DNA from: Hyposmocoma kahamanoa
Lineage: Eukaryota > Arthropoda > Insecta > Lepidoptera > Cosmopterigidae
Direction of reading: 5' to 3'
NCBI RefSeq assembly: GCF_003589595.1
Contig: NW_020653993.1
Span: 8,400,083-8,464,082, forward strand
Length of the DNA: 64,000 bases
The translations under genes were made by a program, and so were the position numbers. This document shows positions 22,352 to 33,470 of this stretch, in pieces (within the stretch, counting starts at the first letter, position 1; each line of letters begins with the position of its first letter). The notes under the pieces are model-generated. The model did not search any database and was not told the DNA's origin. It worked only from the letters and a program-made list of their open reading frames with translations.

Positions 22352-22672
22352 AGTTCAGCAGCTGTAGTGCTCCTTGTGAAAGAGTTCGTCCAGAGCTTAG
22401 AGCATGTCCAGAGCCGCCTTACCTATTTCTGCCGCCAAGCAGTAATATTAGCATTACTGCGTTCCGGTTTAGAAGGTTAAGGGTGCTGGTGCAATTACAG
22501 GCACATGTGACTTGTCAACTTTTGTCTCAGGGTGACGGGTGCAGTAGCAGCGCCCCTCCGATCTTTGAGATTTAAAGCTCTGAGTGGCACTGTAACTGTT
22601 ATGGACATGCGTGTAGCTTACCATCAGACGCACGACTTGTTCGTCCCGTCACTTGTTATTATAAAAAAAGTT
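22352..22672 (+). mobile_element. Retroposon R13, complete reference copy
   Basis: It runs about 320 bases from CTGTAGTGCTCCTTGTGAAA to CGTCCCGTCACTTGTTATTA and then TAAAAAAAG. The A-rich tail suggests a SINE or LINE-derived retroposon. No tRNA promoter boxes or coding frame are visible. Confidence 0.7.
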
Positions 22673-22679
22673 CAATTAA

Positions 22680-23740
22680 ATTGTTATTAAAAATATTTTA
22701 ATACAATTCTTTTCTTCATCAATGCAATCTTCTTAATAAATACGTCAGGCGACTACGTGCTTATTTTGTGGCTTGTAACTATGTGCACAAAAGACTTAGA
22801 GGATGGAAAAAAATAATGGAAAAGTAAAGTGGTGTTTTTTTTACACCCACATTCAATTTTTTTTTTTCTACAATATAACTTTAAATGATACTAAAGTACA
22901 TGATTATTATGAAGAATGTTATTTTCATGTATTTAAAAAGTCACAGTGTTTTTTTAACTAGAACAGTATGGGGAAATTCGAAACTATAAGAGCTATAGAA
23001 AAAAAATTTTTTGTTTTGTTTTTGTCGATGTTTGGAAATGTAAAAATTAAACACTACATTAAGTATATGTAAGTTAAAAATGTTAAATATGCATTTATGG
23101 CTATGGAAGAGCGGTGCCTTCTGACACAGGCTTGATAAGCTTAATAGGAGGTACCATCCACTGTTAATGTAAAGTTAATTGTATTACTGAAACAAACATT
23201 TATTATTATTACTATTATAGAAAAACTGTTTTACAATATTTGATAGTAATTTTAAAAGACTTCGCAATTGAATCCACGAGCAACAGAGTTTCTCTCTTTC
23301 ATAGTTATAGTAATTCTATTTTATTTAAGGTTACAGTTTTAAAATGCCTAAGTTAATATATTGTAACAAAATTGTTTACTCATGATTGGTCATGCTGTAT
23401 ATACCTACATGTTTAGTTTACATTCTAGAGTAGAACCAGCAGGAGTGAAGGTAAACTGTTTTGTACAAAAAATTTTCTATGTAAAAATTGTTTTCACAAA
23501 AGAAGACGGTGACACAGTGAGGCAGTGCGGATTTACCTGCGGCGCGCGTAATAACATATGTCGCATTAAAACATCGTTTTACAATGACATCCGTGCGTTA
23601 ATTGTAGGCGACTGTCTTCCGTGAATACCCGCACTAAATTAAATACTGGATTCAGAGCACTGCGGATTCCACTCATGCGGATGGCCCGCAGGCGAACAGT
23701 CCGTACGGACGGTACGCATAGCTGTGAAACCAGCATAATG
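22680..23740. other. AT-rich DNA with a GC-rich patch at 23500-23720
   Basis: The patch has CpG-rich runs such as CCTGCGGCGCGCGTAA but no inverted ends or frame that I can defend. Confidence 0.3.
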
Positions 23741-24178
23741 GTTTGTCCCAGTTAAAAAAACGTACATATTGGCCATATTATGATTGCTATTATAAACAAT
23801 GAGTTTGGCTAATTTTAAATCTCTGATTATTGTTCATCATTTCATGAGGTTACACCACTTTTACGTTGATAGCCTTTGTGAATAAGATATTCAACTATAC
23901 TCTCAAAGAAGTGCTATGAATTCCTCCGCGTCTACCTCACGCGCTACAAAGTCTACATAACAACGATACCATTTACGCTTTAATATAAAATGTCAACTTT
24001 AGTTAAACATCACTGTTTGAAAAATACGTAATAAAGCTCCTTATTTCGTGATAAAAAAGATCTCACCATATGCCGTATTAATAAAGGATTTGACGTTTAC
24101 ATTTAATTAATATTATTGAGACTTTCGTATCCTGGATTATTCTTATATTTTAAACTAAAGACTTTACACGGCTCTTAC

Positions 24179-24213
24179 TGACATACTGAAGACTTAAATC
24201 GAAACATTTTGTA
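24179..24213 (-). CDS. Microexon-gene exon 5 (35 bases)
   Basis: The acceptor gtttctcttttttcag is excellent and the donor is GTCA then GTAAGA. The joined frame reads Y-TKCFDLSLQYV and leaves the A of an ATG codon that exon 6 completes. A phase-0 reading of the same bases is also open, so the frame rests on its neighbours. Confidence 0.5.
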
Positions 24214-24342
24214 CTGAAAAAAGAGAAACTAATGACTAGGCATTATGGTTTCTGACCTTCGCCTGTTCCATGCGGAACGAAGGAAAACAAAATGTAAATA
24301 GGTATTTTTTTAGTCGAAAGCGTATATCAGTCTGTCGCTTAC

Positions 24343-24370
24343 TATGAGATGAGTTTGTGGGCAATCCTTT
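24343..24370 (-). CDS. Microexon-gene exon 4 (28 bases)
   Basis: The acceptor is atgtaaagtacag and the donor TCATA then GTAAGC. The frame reads E-RIAHKLIS with two bases of a Tyr codon left over. Only 129 bases of intron separate it from the next exon. The intron upstream has received mariner copy 2 and a GC-rich MITE. Confidence 0.5.
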
Positions 24371-24492
24371 CTGTACTTTACATAAAAAGTACGAACAATA
24401 TAAAAACTTTTTCAATGAATATCCGAACGGTCTCGAACGCACAAGGGAAGTGTGACGTCATACGAGGACACAGTATTTTTTTATTATACATA

Positions 24493-25736
24493 GGGCGCAA
24501 TATAAGTTTCCGGAACTGGCCACACATTTACAATATTTGAAAACGGAACTCTTTGGCTGTAGAATACAGTTTGTTTCATCTGACTGTCACTTGTTTTTAC
24601 ATTGTAGCGTCATTTTAGAAATTGGTTGTCTACATAACCATGGATTCTCACGAGTTAACGTGTAAATTTTCGTAGTATGATTTTCTACGATTTTAAGTGT
24701 AATGTAACAGCTCAGCGGAGCTTCGTTCGGCTTCAAACTTCTTTTGGCGATGAAGCACCATGCAAGACGACTATTAATAGCTGGTTTGCAGAATTCAAAC
24801 GCGGTCGTGTGAATCTCAGTAACAAATTTCGTGACGGTCGCCCGTCCACTGCTGTGAACAACAAAAACATCGATGCTGTGCGCCGTATGATCAAAACAGA
24901 CAGGCATGTGACATACCATGAGATTCGGGCATCTTTGGGCATAGGCATGAGTCAAATACAATCAATACTACACAAACATTTGGGTGTCAAAAAGCTGTGC
25001 TCCCGGTGGATCGTGTCACTCGGTGCAATGCCATGCTTACCAGATTCAACGAAGGGGCGTCAAATTTGGTGTGGGACATATGTGGGACACGGTAACAGGT
25101 GACGAAACATGGATTTATAGTTACGATCCCAAAACAAAGCAACAATCGAACGTATGGGTCTTTCGAGATGAGCCGAAACCAACCAAAGTGGTGCGCATGC
25201 AAAGTGCCTCTAAGCGGATGATAGCTTCTTTTTTTTTAATAAAACTGGACACGTGGCTGCTGTTGCTTTGGAGAATCGTTGTACCGTGATTAGAGAGTGG
25301 TACACGACCATTTGTTTGCCGGAAGTTATTGACAAAGTCCGTAAAAATAGCCGTAAACGCCATATCCTGCACCACGATAATGCCAGTTCTCGCACGGCCG
25401 GACAGATAAATGAATTTTTGAAGGTGAACAACTTTAACCTTATGAGCCATCCCGCGTACGGACCCGATTTGGCTGACCTTGTGACTTTTATTTATTTCCA
25501 AAAATTACGAACCAGTTACGCGGTCAACGATTTTCATCACCTGAAGAGGCTGTCGAAGAGTATGAAAAATATGTTTCAGAGATTGTCACGGAGGAGTGGC
25601 ATAAATGTATTCAAAATTGGTTCATTCGTATGAAAAAGTGCATTAACGCTAACGGATAATATTTTGAGAAACAATAAATTCATTTCTGACCATTTATAGT
25701 ATTTTTTCTTATTCATCCTGGAAACTTATAGTGCGC
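24493..25736 (+). mobile_element. Mariner family A, copy 2, inactive transposase
   Basis: The termini are inverted: GGGCGCAATATAAGTTTC on the left, and on the right the inverse of GGCGCACTATAAGTTTC. The reading frame starts at 24640 and ends at about 25677. It shows WFAEFKRGRVNLSNKF, the first catalytic block TGDETWIYSYDPKTKQQS and the second HHDNASSRT. The third is degraded (YGPDLADL). Frameshifts occur near the start and near 25230. It inserted in the intron between microexon-gene exons 3 and 4. Confidence 0.85.
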
Positions 25737-25976
25737 CTCGCGTAGCTCATGTCCACAATCTGAATAAAAGAAAATCTATTATTTTTCTTAGTATAAATAA
25801 CTGCATTCACAGAATTTTTTTAAAACTTGTTTGAACTAATTAAAAAATGCAAAATAATAAATGCTCACTATTTTATTGTATTAATGAATCAACGATAAGG
25901 ATAAGATCTCTCCAATAAACAGTGCGTCTTACAAATAAAGATAGCGATGAGCTCTAATATTAATAATTAATATTAA

Positions 25977-26562
25977 GGCGATTATCACACTGCACCGCAC
26001 CCCGCGGCGGAGCGCGGAGCTGCGTTTTTTAACGTTGTACTGAAGTACCTCAGTTTGTATGGAAAACACGCGTCGCCGAACACACTGACAATGCTTCTCC
26101 GCGCGGGAACATGGCGCGCGCGGTTTAACCGCGCCCCCACGCGAAGGGGCGCGGCGAACCGCAGGGTATGGCACACTGCGCTCCGCACTACCGCGTATTT
26201 TTAAGCTTAAGAACATGTTCAGTATTCTACAAGAGATCTCGACGTCGATAAATTTATATTTGCTATTGAAAATCGACCAAATTGATCTTCATATTTTCTT
26301 AAATCTTTGTAATGAAGTTGAAATTACGCATTTATCGATCTGGTTCGTAAAAAGGGGTGTATCCAATATCTTCGGTGTCTTTTTATATGAGTAAACAAAA
26401 ACCATATAGACAGCTGCAGCGTTCTGAATGAGTTCTGTATTATTAACCATTCTTGTCAAAGAAGGATCTCTGCTACATATACAATCACTACGGCTATCAA
26501 CTGCGAAGCGAATACTTCAAATGACGCGGGGCCGCTAGACCGCTGCCCCCGCGCAGATTAAT
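25977..26562. mobile_element. GC-rich MITE family M6, copy 1 (truncated)
   Basis: It begins GGCGATTATCACACTGCACC after TAA. It matches the complete copy at 56869-57533 in reverse but stops at CGCGCAGATTA, so about 100 bases of the far end are missing. Confidence 0.75.
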
Positions 26563-26564
26563 GT

Positions 26565-27160
26565 GTAAATCTCCTCATACCCACTAACTTTTTGCAGACT
26601 ATTTAAAAAATTCAAAATTAATGCCAGGCTAAATAAGTAAGTCAGTCGGTAGAGCACTATGAGTATTTATTACTATAAAAAACGGGGCACAGAGATATTA
26701 CATAAATACTACGACGTAAGTAAATACTTATAACAAGAACTAATACAAAACTACAGCAGAAACAACGCGCGCACATGAAAGATTTTTGTTGATGATTTTG
26801 TTGATGTTTAAATATAACTAAATGGAAAAATGACGTCAGCGAGCTGATTATCGTATCCGCGATTACCTCTAGGTTATGACTGAAAATCAGCGGTTTGCTC
26901 TTGAGTAAACACCAACGCTGAGCTATGACCTTTTTGCACTGCTGCAGCACACGTACATAACTGGGTGTCTAGCAGTGCTGCGACTCTGTTGTTTTTGTTT
27001 ATTTTTTGTTTTGTTTGTGTTTTTTTATTATTTTTTTGCTGTTATGTACGTGTGAATGTAGTAACAAATAAACGTTTTATCTATTTATCTATCTATCTAA
27101 AGACTTCTAACTCGAACCAGATGCGGACTTTGGATACCAACTGGTGAGTGATTACCGTCA
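26565..27160. other. AT-rich stretch ending in a TCTA repeat
   Basis: Bases 27060-27102 read AAATAAACGTTTTATCTATT and then TCTA units, a form common at 3' ends of LINEs. The polymerase itself is absent. Confidence 0.4.
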
Positions 27161-27821
27161 CGCATAAAACGGAAGTTACCGGAAGTTCTTTCGTTATTAC
27201 CATATTTAGTCATGAAAAAGTGACATTTTGGCAAAACAGGGTCGATGGCGAGAAGCGCCATCTACATTCGCAAATACTAATCTACATACTTCCTCGAGGA
27301 TGGGTGGTCGTCGCGATATCGGGTAGGACGCTTTCTAGTACGCTTCGGGCGCACTAGATGGGGTTGACACGCTATAAATTATCATTATTTCTTAGATAAG
27401 CAAATTACACTTTACATCTTCATATTGATTAAACTCTACCGCTTATTTGTAAGTCAGATTCCCCTAAAAAGAATAAGCAAGAAACCTTACAGGAATTACT
27501 CTTTATAAATATACATTTGAATACAGTTATCAATTACTATAGGTATTTTTTTGAAATATCATAGATTGAGAATACCTCCAGGAGCTAAACGGGTCACTAC
27601 CACAGATTTTTGTCATCCAAGTACGCTGAGCTATATAATAAATAACCTTTACTAAACTCTTTTGTCATTGAAATTATCATTATTGTGTAATTTCGCATTC
27701 ATGTTACAACAATTCGTCTTTCGGTGGGACCAAAATATATTCATATTATATTATCATTGTAAAATAGTTTTAATCTCACCTTCTGCTTGACCTTATTAGC
27801 TACCGAAAATTGGGTAAATAC

Positions 27822-27845
27822 CTTTTTCGTCCCAAGTCTGAATAT
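27822..27845 (-). CDS. Microexon-gene exon 3 (24 bases)
   Basis: The acceptor follows a long T-rich tract ending gacacacag. The donor AAAAG then GTATTT is the weakest of the set. The frame set by exon 2 reads D-IQTWDEK and leaves one base for a Glu codon. A stronger donor (GCAGAAG then GTGAGA) lies 42 bases further on, but using it shifts to a frame that does not fit either neighbour. Confidence 0.4.
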
Positions 27846-27929
27846 CTGTGTGTCACAAGAATAAATAATAAAAGAAGGCATTGGAAACATACTCTTCGAG
27901 GTTTCACGATAATGACTGGACACTCTTAA

Positions 27930-28141
27930 GTCGGGTACTCACTAGCGAGCTGTAACTGTAACCGTTGCATGTTATATAACCAAAAATCATAGTGTGTACG
28001 TGGTTCACGAGCTTACCGCGAGCGGTACGCGGGCGGTTCGCAGTGAGTCCGTCTAATTGAAGACTGTTTCAAGCGTACACACTAGAACCTCGTTACTGTA
28101 TCTGTCACGTTACAGTTACAGATCGCTAGTGAGTACCCGAC
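27930..28141. mobile_element. MITE with TTAA flanks (piggyBac-like target)
   Basis: The ends GTCGGGTACTCACTAGCGA and the inverse continue for about 33 bases with one mismatch. TTAA stands directly outside both ends (27926-27929 and 28142-28145). It is 212 bases long and non-coding. The target site suggests piggyBac mobilisation, although the terminal bases are not the classical CCYT. Confidence 0.8.
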
Positions 28142-28149
28142 TTAAGAGC

Positions 28150-29090
28150 TTGGCTTTACTACTACTTAAGTAAAGGTCTTTTAGTATAAAGTTTATGTTT
28201 CACTATAGTGTTAAACCTCGTAAATGACAAATATTAATATCAACCTTTAAAAATATCGAAACTGTTACCTAAAGTGTACATTTACAAATTATAGTTTTCT
28301 TGCATTTTGATAAATCCGTACCTGAGAAGAATAACACTGTAACTCCATTTTTTACGACTTTGAGTTTTTAACGGTATCCTACATAATTTTTCGAGCTCTA
28401 CCGACCCATAGAACTGTATCTACGAAATTCGCCATAGGTAGTTCTTTAAAAGTATTTTGATGTAAGACCGCTACCCACTACGAAGCATTTTATTGTAACT
28501 TCGGAGTTACAGTGTTATGCTCAATTTTAATACAAATATAGTTATCATAATCATATCATTTATTGCTTTATATGGTACAAAAGGTCTTAAAGCTATTATT
28601 ACATTCCAACATAAACCCTGTAAGGGCACTGCAAATTACTTACTTCACTATACTAATAGGTACACATAAATTCATGTCAACTTAACTTACTACACTGTAC
28701 ACATAATATCATGCACTTTTATTATCGAAATACTCTTTTAGGTCATAGAAACTTCGAGAACCAGTAATTTTTGAGAGCATTTGCGATAATGTATAATGTT
28801 ATAAGACAACGAAAACAAATAATATTATATAGATCACGATTCGCCGGTGCCTGATTAAGGAATACACCGCGAAATCCCCGAATTGAGGTTTATAGATAGT
28901 CTCGTTACCCTTACACAAATTCAAGAAAAATTTCTGTTTAAATATGAAAAAGTTTCTGTACCAATCCAATCAGTGGGTTCTGTTAACAATATATCAAACA
29001 GCTTGTTACAAATTGGCCGTGAATCAACTCGGCAAACATCTCCATGTCAAAGCTACAAATTAGGTTCTCATTCGAGTGATGTTAGTCTGT
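28150..29090. other. AT-rich stretch, no gene seen
   Basis: Several weak splice-like motifs occur on the minus strand but none encloses an open segment compatible with the microexon gene. Confidence 0.35.
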
Positions 29091-29099
29091 TTGCACAGC

Positions 29100-29760
29100 G
29101 AGTGCTGTTTCTATCTACTGACCCGACAGATAGGGAGTTCCGGAGAGACTACGGGCTCCTCGGTAAAACCAGGGTACGGCGGGCATCCGGGCCAAACCCT
29201 CCAGCCAGTGATACGCCTTCACGAGCGTCTCCGGTGGACCCGGACTTAGGTATGGACTCGCTGGGGTTTGTAGTTAGCTGCAGGGATGAACACGTTCGTC
29301 TAGATCGTTAGGCCCTCGGGCCTGAGGCGAAGAGAAGCTATGTCCGGACATTAACACAAGACACTACCAGCGTCTTCGGCACTAGCCCGGAGAGCCAGTA
29401 AAGGATAAGCTAGACATCCTCCGATCCCTCCAGATACGTAGGTTTATGGGAACTGCAGAGACGCTTCGTTGTCGAGAAATGAGCACACCTACAGCTTTAC
29501 AGAGGAGATTTGGTAGTGACTTGGAGTCGACGGCTTAACGGTGGCAAGTGAGCGTGCCTACAGATTCGGTACCTATCTGAGACTATTTTCCAGAGGGTGC
29601 TGTACGTGTACCCGGGGCAGCTCACCCAAGGCCTTTTGAGAACGACTAATCTGGGGCAAGACCTGACTGAGAAGGTCCCTGTGCGGGCTTGCTCACACAG
29701 GTTATAGTACCCTTCACGTATAACCAAGAGGTTGATATGGAGGGTCACTACAAACAAACT
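29100..29760. other. GC-rich island of unknown origin
   Basis: It is distinctly GC-richer than its surroundings. A 142-codon plus-strand frame ends at 29311 and fragments of similar character continue in other frames. No motif is recognised. It may be a decayed mobile element. Exon 2 of the microexon gene lies at its right edge. Confidence 0.3.
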
Positions 29761-29763
29761 TAC

Positions 29764-29783
29764 CTATGTATGTAGAAAGCTGT
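29764..29783 (-). CDS. Microexon-gene exon 2 (20 bases)
   Basis: The acceptor tract ends tagctgtgcag and the donor is CATAG then GTAAGT, the insect consensus. The frame that completes the preceding Arg codon reads QLSTYI and leaves one base for an Asp codon. It lies at the edge of a GC-rich island (29100-29760) of unknown origin. Confidence 0.45.
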
Positions 29784-30142
29784 CTGCACAGCTAGACAAG
29801 AACAATGAATTGGTAAAGAATTCTTAGAGATCTGGGCAAAATAGATCTCAATTATTTGATAATGAAAATTTTGTTGACTCTCCCGCTGACCCATAAGCTA
29901 CAAACAATAATGATTTCGATTTTGACTGGACGCCTCCTGAACCAAAACTTCATACGGCATAGATCATTTTACATAGTACACGTATGTGACTCCGAAATAT
30001 CAGGAATTATTGTACAATTTTCGTGAAAAAATAATTTAAAAAAAGTAATTTTGAACATAAATAGAAACTTCTTCATAAATTTTGTAGCAATAAAAATACT
30101 TATTTTTTTATCTAATGTAACCTTTGCCGGTATAAATGTGGC

Positions 30143-30930
30143 ATCGACTATATAACCAGAAACAGAGACGAAATAAGGGCTATATATTCCTGGTAACACA
30201 TTAGCGATACAGCTCTTATAAATATCAACTCTCGTTTGCACTGAAATATAGACAGGCCAACTACTGATCTGTGTGTACGTCTCCGTATATTCCAGAAAAT
30301 ATTCTGTATTTATTGTAATAAAGATAATATTTCTAACAATGTCGTGCTGTTCTATTCGGTGGTGTGGGAAAAACACAAAATATCATTGACTTACAATTAT
30401 ATGGACGTCGGATCCGCGCTAAAAAGTGTCTGAACTTATAGGGCGTTAAAACCGTATACAGAGCGTCATTCACGCTTCAGTCTTCGTTTGTTGTTGACAG
30501 CGAAGCAAGCAAAATTAGACAGTACTGCGATGACATTACAATTTAAATTCAACGTTTTAGCTTTTTCATATTCCTTTACATGTCACTACGTTTAAATAGG
30601 TTGACTTGGGACATTTTTTTAGTGGTTTTTGTATTAGACCCGTCGTCCATTTATTTGTAAGTCAATGCAAAATATCTAATTTCAAAACAAACGGAATCAC
30701 ATTTAATCGGTAATTAAATATTTAATATGTAATTTTGCAATATTCGTCCATTATAGCAAAGCTCAAGTTAACTGATCAATTTGAAGTGAAACAGTTAATA
30801 ACGACACCCGTCAATTGTTTCGAACTCGGGCTAGCCAATCGGAGCGCAGTTGTCACAGTAATGATATGGCAGAATAGTTTTCAAACAAATTAAATGACAT
30901 TTCGTCTCTATTTCTGGTTATATACTCGAT
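30143..30930. mobile_element. MITE family M5, copy 2, interrupted by M1
   Basis: It is inverted relative to 20767-21261 and shares its ends and body (for example TAGCCAATCGGAGCGCAGTT in the opposite orientation). AATGTGG flanks both sides at 30135-30141 and 30933-30939. Confidence 0.8.
30385..30667. mobile_element. MITE family M1, copy 2, nested in M5
   Basis: It is 283 bases long with ATTGACTTACAA at the left and its inverse at the right. A perfect nine-base duplication CAAAATATC lies at 30376-30384 and 30668-30676. The M5 copy at 20767 shows the unoccupied site. Confidence 0.9.
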
Positions 30931-30945
30931 ACAATGTGGTCTGTG

Positions 30946-31038
30946 GTATCAGTCATCCAGCACACGGTCGTACCTACGATGGTTTTGTATTTTTAATTCT
31001 CATTGTAGGTACCGACTGTGTGATGGCATGACTGATAC
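30946..31038. mobile_element. Small foldback element
   Basis: The arms GTATCAGTCAT and its inverse, followed by imperfectly paired CACACGGTCGTACCTAC-type sequence, make a 93-base hairpin. Bases 31040-31600 are AT-rich without features. Confidence 0.55.
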
Positions 31039-31604
31039 TGACAAAGGTCACTTTAGTTAAAATAATAGTAGGTAATAACAACAACTTTCATGTTGTATTT
31101 TTTTTTTTCATTTGTAAAAGGTGTGACATTACATTACGGTAACTATTTTCTATTTGATTTTTGTTTAAAAGCAGAACACGGTATGTGAGCTACTGTTTTT
31201 GTTTTATTGTTATAAATATCGCTAGGAGTAAGAAATTAATCTCATTATGTAAACAGCCGTGATCTCTAATTACCAAACTTTGAATATTAGAACATACTGT
31301 TATTAAAAATTGATCAGTTTTATTTTTATGGCATCCTAAATGTTATACATGCTGCATTTTAACACAAAATCGCTTGGCCTGTAAAATTACAAAAGTGGCG
31401 GTTACAGTGTAATGATTTTCAGGTACGGAAATTAACTTTTATGTTTCTCGAAATGAAAACCATTTTCTTTTTTTTCGTGTAGCCTTCGACAAAGTGTTGT
31501 GGTTAATGCTACTTTTTATAGGGCCATGAAAAAAATTAATTTACAACCAGTCTTATGAGATTGTAGAAGAGTTAAGGTAGACAATGTTATTATGAGCGTC
31601 TGAG

Positions 31605-31912
31605 CTTCGTTTTTTATGATACCAGGAGACGGGAATAATTTAGTCGTGCGCCTGGTGTCCAATTGTAGTCAGCGCCACTTAAAACTGCCTCGGTGACCGA
31701 ATGGTTAACATGCTGAAATGCCACGCAGAGAAAGATAAATATTTTTATGGCCTACATTTAAAACTTCCGTGAGTTGGGGTGCAATTTGTGGTTGTCTATC
31801 TGTGTGTGTCCATAGCACCCGCGATACAGGTTTTAAAAAACTTTTAAATCACAAATATTTGAGGGACAATGCCACTGAGCCCCCTGTCACCCTGTGACTC
31901 ATATTATGCTCA
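31605..31912 (-). mobile_element. Retroposon R13 copy split by a SINE
   Basis: The segments 31605-31680 and 31835-31912 carry the two sides of the R13 sequence. A tRNA-derived SINE occupies the middle. Confidence 0.55.
31683..31834 (+). mobile_element. tRNA-derived SINE, copy 3
   Basis: CGGTGACCGAATGGTTAACA is an A-box region. The B box is lost, but the body GGCCTACATTTAAAAC through GTGTGTCCATAGCACCC matches the other copies. Confidence 0.65.
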
Positions 31913-32165
31913 CGTTTACTTTATGCACAAAGTCGGTTAGTAATCAAAGTCGGTATTAGAATATCGTAACCGTGTACAGGGTGATCAGTCAACAAATACT
32001 TTAAACTTTTAAATTAAACTTAATATTTGAAGTGACGTTTTCCGAATTATAATTCGTCAGAGACAACTACATTCGTCTGTTAATCCCGAACCTTAGTAAA
32101 ATAAATGGCTGTTCTTTTGTCATAAGTTGATCAACTTATGACAAAATGAATAAAACGGAACCCAC

Positions 32166-32233
32166 CTGTCAATGACAAAGTATTCAATGCATTTAAACGA
32201 CACGATTTCGGTGAAACTCCAATTTCTAGCCAT
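32166..32233 (-). CDS. Microexon-gene exon 1, start codon
   Basis: Read on the minus strand, ATG at 32233 opens 22 codons beginning MARNWSFTEI and ending CIEYFVID, plus two bases of an Arg codon. The donor is GACAG then GTGGGT, which is acceptable but not ideal at the fourth intron base. The phase-2 end joins the single base that opens the exon at 29783. The untranslated leader is not defined. Confidence 0.4.
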
Positions 32234-32249
32234 TAACCTTTCGTTCAAT

Positions 32250-33165
32250 AAAAGGATATTATATTTGAGAATCATTATTCAAAATAGAGACAATAGGTGT
32301 AACAAGATGCTCTGATATGCCATTTTCATTAGCACTTTGTAAGTCATTGTTAGCACTCATAGTCAATGTTAGCACTTTACAGTTTTAGCCATGCATACTG
32401 TTCACGTTAACGCCTGACAGTAAGCTGACGACACTGCAAATAATTGTATCACTAAAATATATTTGCGCTAAAAAATAGTCAGGCACTGTGTGTGTTTTTA
32501 TACCATCACGCGTATCCTTCTAAAGAGAAGATCGACTACGGAGTTTCTTCAGCTATTACTGGTGGCAGAGGTCTTAGCTTACTACCCGCCTAACTAATTA
32601 GCAATCTTCAAGATTGTAGGGTGGGAATACACATTGTAATTACAGTTTGTCTCCTGGGGCCGGGAACTCATTTAAGAGGATATTTTATTCGTAGCACGTG
32701 TGGCTATCGTCTATATCTATCTATTCTGTATTATATAATTAATTGGGTCAATGAAATTCCTGCAATTCTGACGTGTTTGCCATTGTATCAGTTGGAACTT
32801 AAAAGTAAAGAAAAGAAAATTGACAGACTATTTAAAGAAGGATGGCTACACCCATATATTTTGTGACCCAGTGTTTTTGATGACGTGTCTTAAGGAGACA
32901 TATCAATACTTGTGTAGGTTGTGTATGTAGGTTATGTTTATAACATTGTCCTGTATTTCGCCTCAGATATATGTTTCTAGTAGCAGAAAACAAGAAGTTT
33001 TCAGTTTATTCCCAAAAATAATAAAGAACTTTCTGAATATTCCCAAATCTACTACATTTAATATAACTTATCACGTTCTCCAGCAATGGAAATGAATAAA
33101 AATTAAATCTGCCGAAATGGCAGAAATCTGCCACAACTGGTCACACTGTTCTCAATATCAATGTG
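32250..33165. other. No gene assigned upstream of the microexon gene
   Basis: An 81-codon plus-strand frame at 32621-32866 shows no recognisable motif. Any promoter or untranslated leader for the ATG at 32233 would lie here but cannot be placed. Confidence 0.3.
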
Positions 33166-33166
33166 A

Positions 33167-33470
33167 CATGATTCGCTCTGGACCTTTTGGAGGGAAAATA
33201 GTCGTTTTTATTTTGACTTTCAATTATTTTGTGAAATCTAGTTTAAAGTGGAATAGGATAGTGCTATTGTGCCTTAATCGAAGATTAAAACGCGAAATTA
33301 TACTAATCTCGACCTAAAATACTCGTAACGGCCCGTTTTAAGGAATCCCGAGTCAATCCAAGCACGCCGCCCGCCTCAAATTGCCTATCTTCTTTGTGGC
33401 GGCCATGTTTACAGAAACACAATTAAACTTCATGTTTAGGCTGATGGCTTTGCCAAAGCCTTAATAAATT
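33167..33470 (+). repeat. Dispersed repeat R-CGC, copy 2
   Basis: It matches 18685-18960. It continues through a short palindrome GGCTTTGCCAAAGCC into TTAATAAATTTAAAAAAAAA, an A-rich end that suggests retroposition. Confidence 0.6.

Larger units (their letters stand above)
2233..32233 (-). other. Unrecognised gene made of very small exons (model)
   Basis: Eight minus-strand segments (32166-32233, 29764-29783, 27822-27845, 24343-24370, 24179-24213, 15782-15825, 13510-13536, 5005-5076) sit between AG acceptors and GT donors. They join in one open frame, with every phase matching: 2-2, 1-1, 1-1, 2-2, 1-1, 0-0, 0-0. The first begins with ATG in the context gttaATGG. The conceptual peptide is 106 residues to the end of the 5005 exon and continues. 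Two phase-0 candidates follow at 4542-4553 and 2233-2250, and no stop is reached, so the 3' end is probably left of the window. Introns run from 129 to about 8400 bases and carry mariners and MITEs. I see no signal peptide, membrane segment or familiar domain. The last firm exon is acidic and rich in Asp and Tyr. Chance splice-like matches are possible in AT-rich DNA. The weakest signals are the donors after the first and third exons. Confidence 0.5.

Noticed and set aside
24677..25633. Functional mariner transposase
   Set aside because: Frameshifts near the start and near 25230 and loss of the third catalytic block show it is inactive.
27780..27845. A 66-base version of microexon-gene exon 3 using the stronger GTGAGA donor
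   Set aside because: It is open in one frame only, and that frame does not fit the phase of the preceding or following exon, whereas the 24-base version fits both. It may still be an alternative exon.
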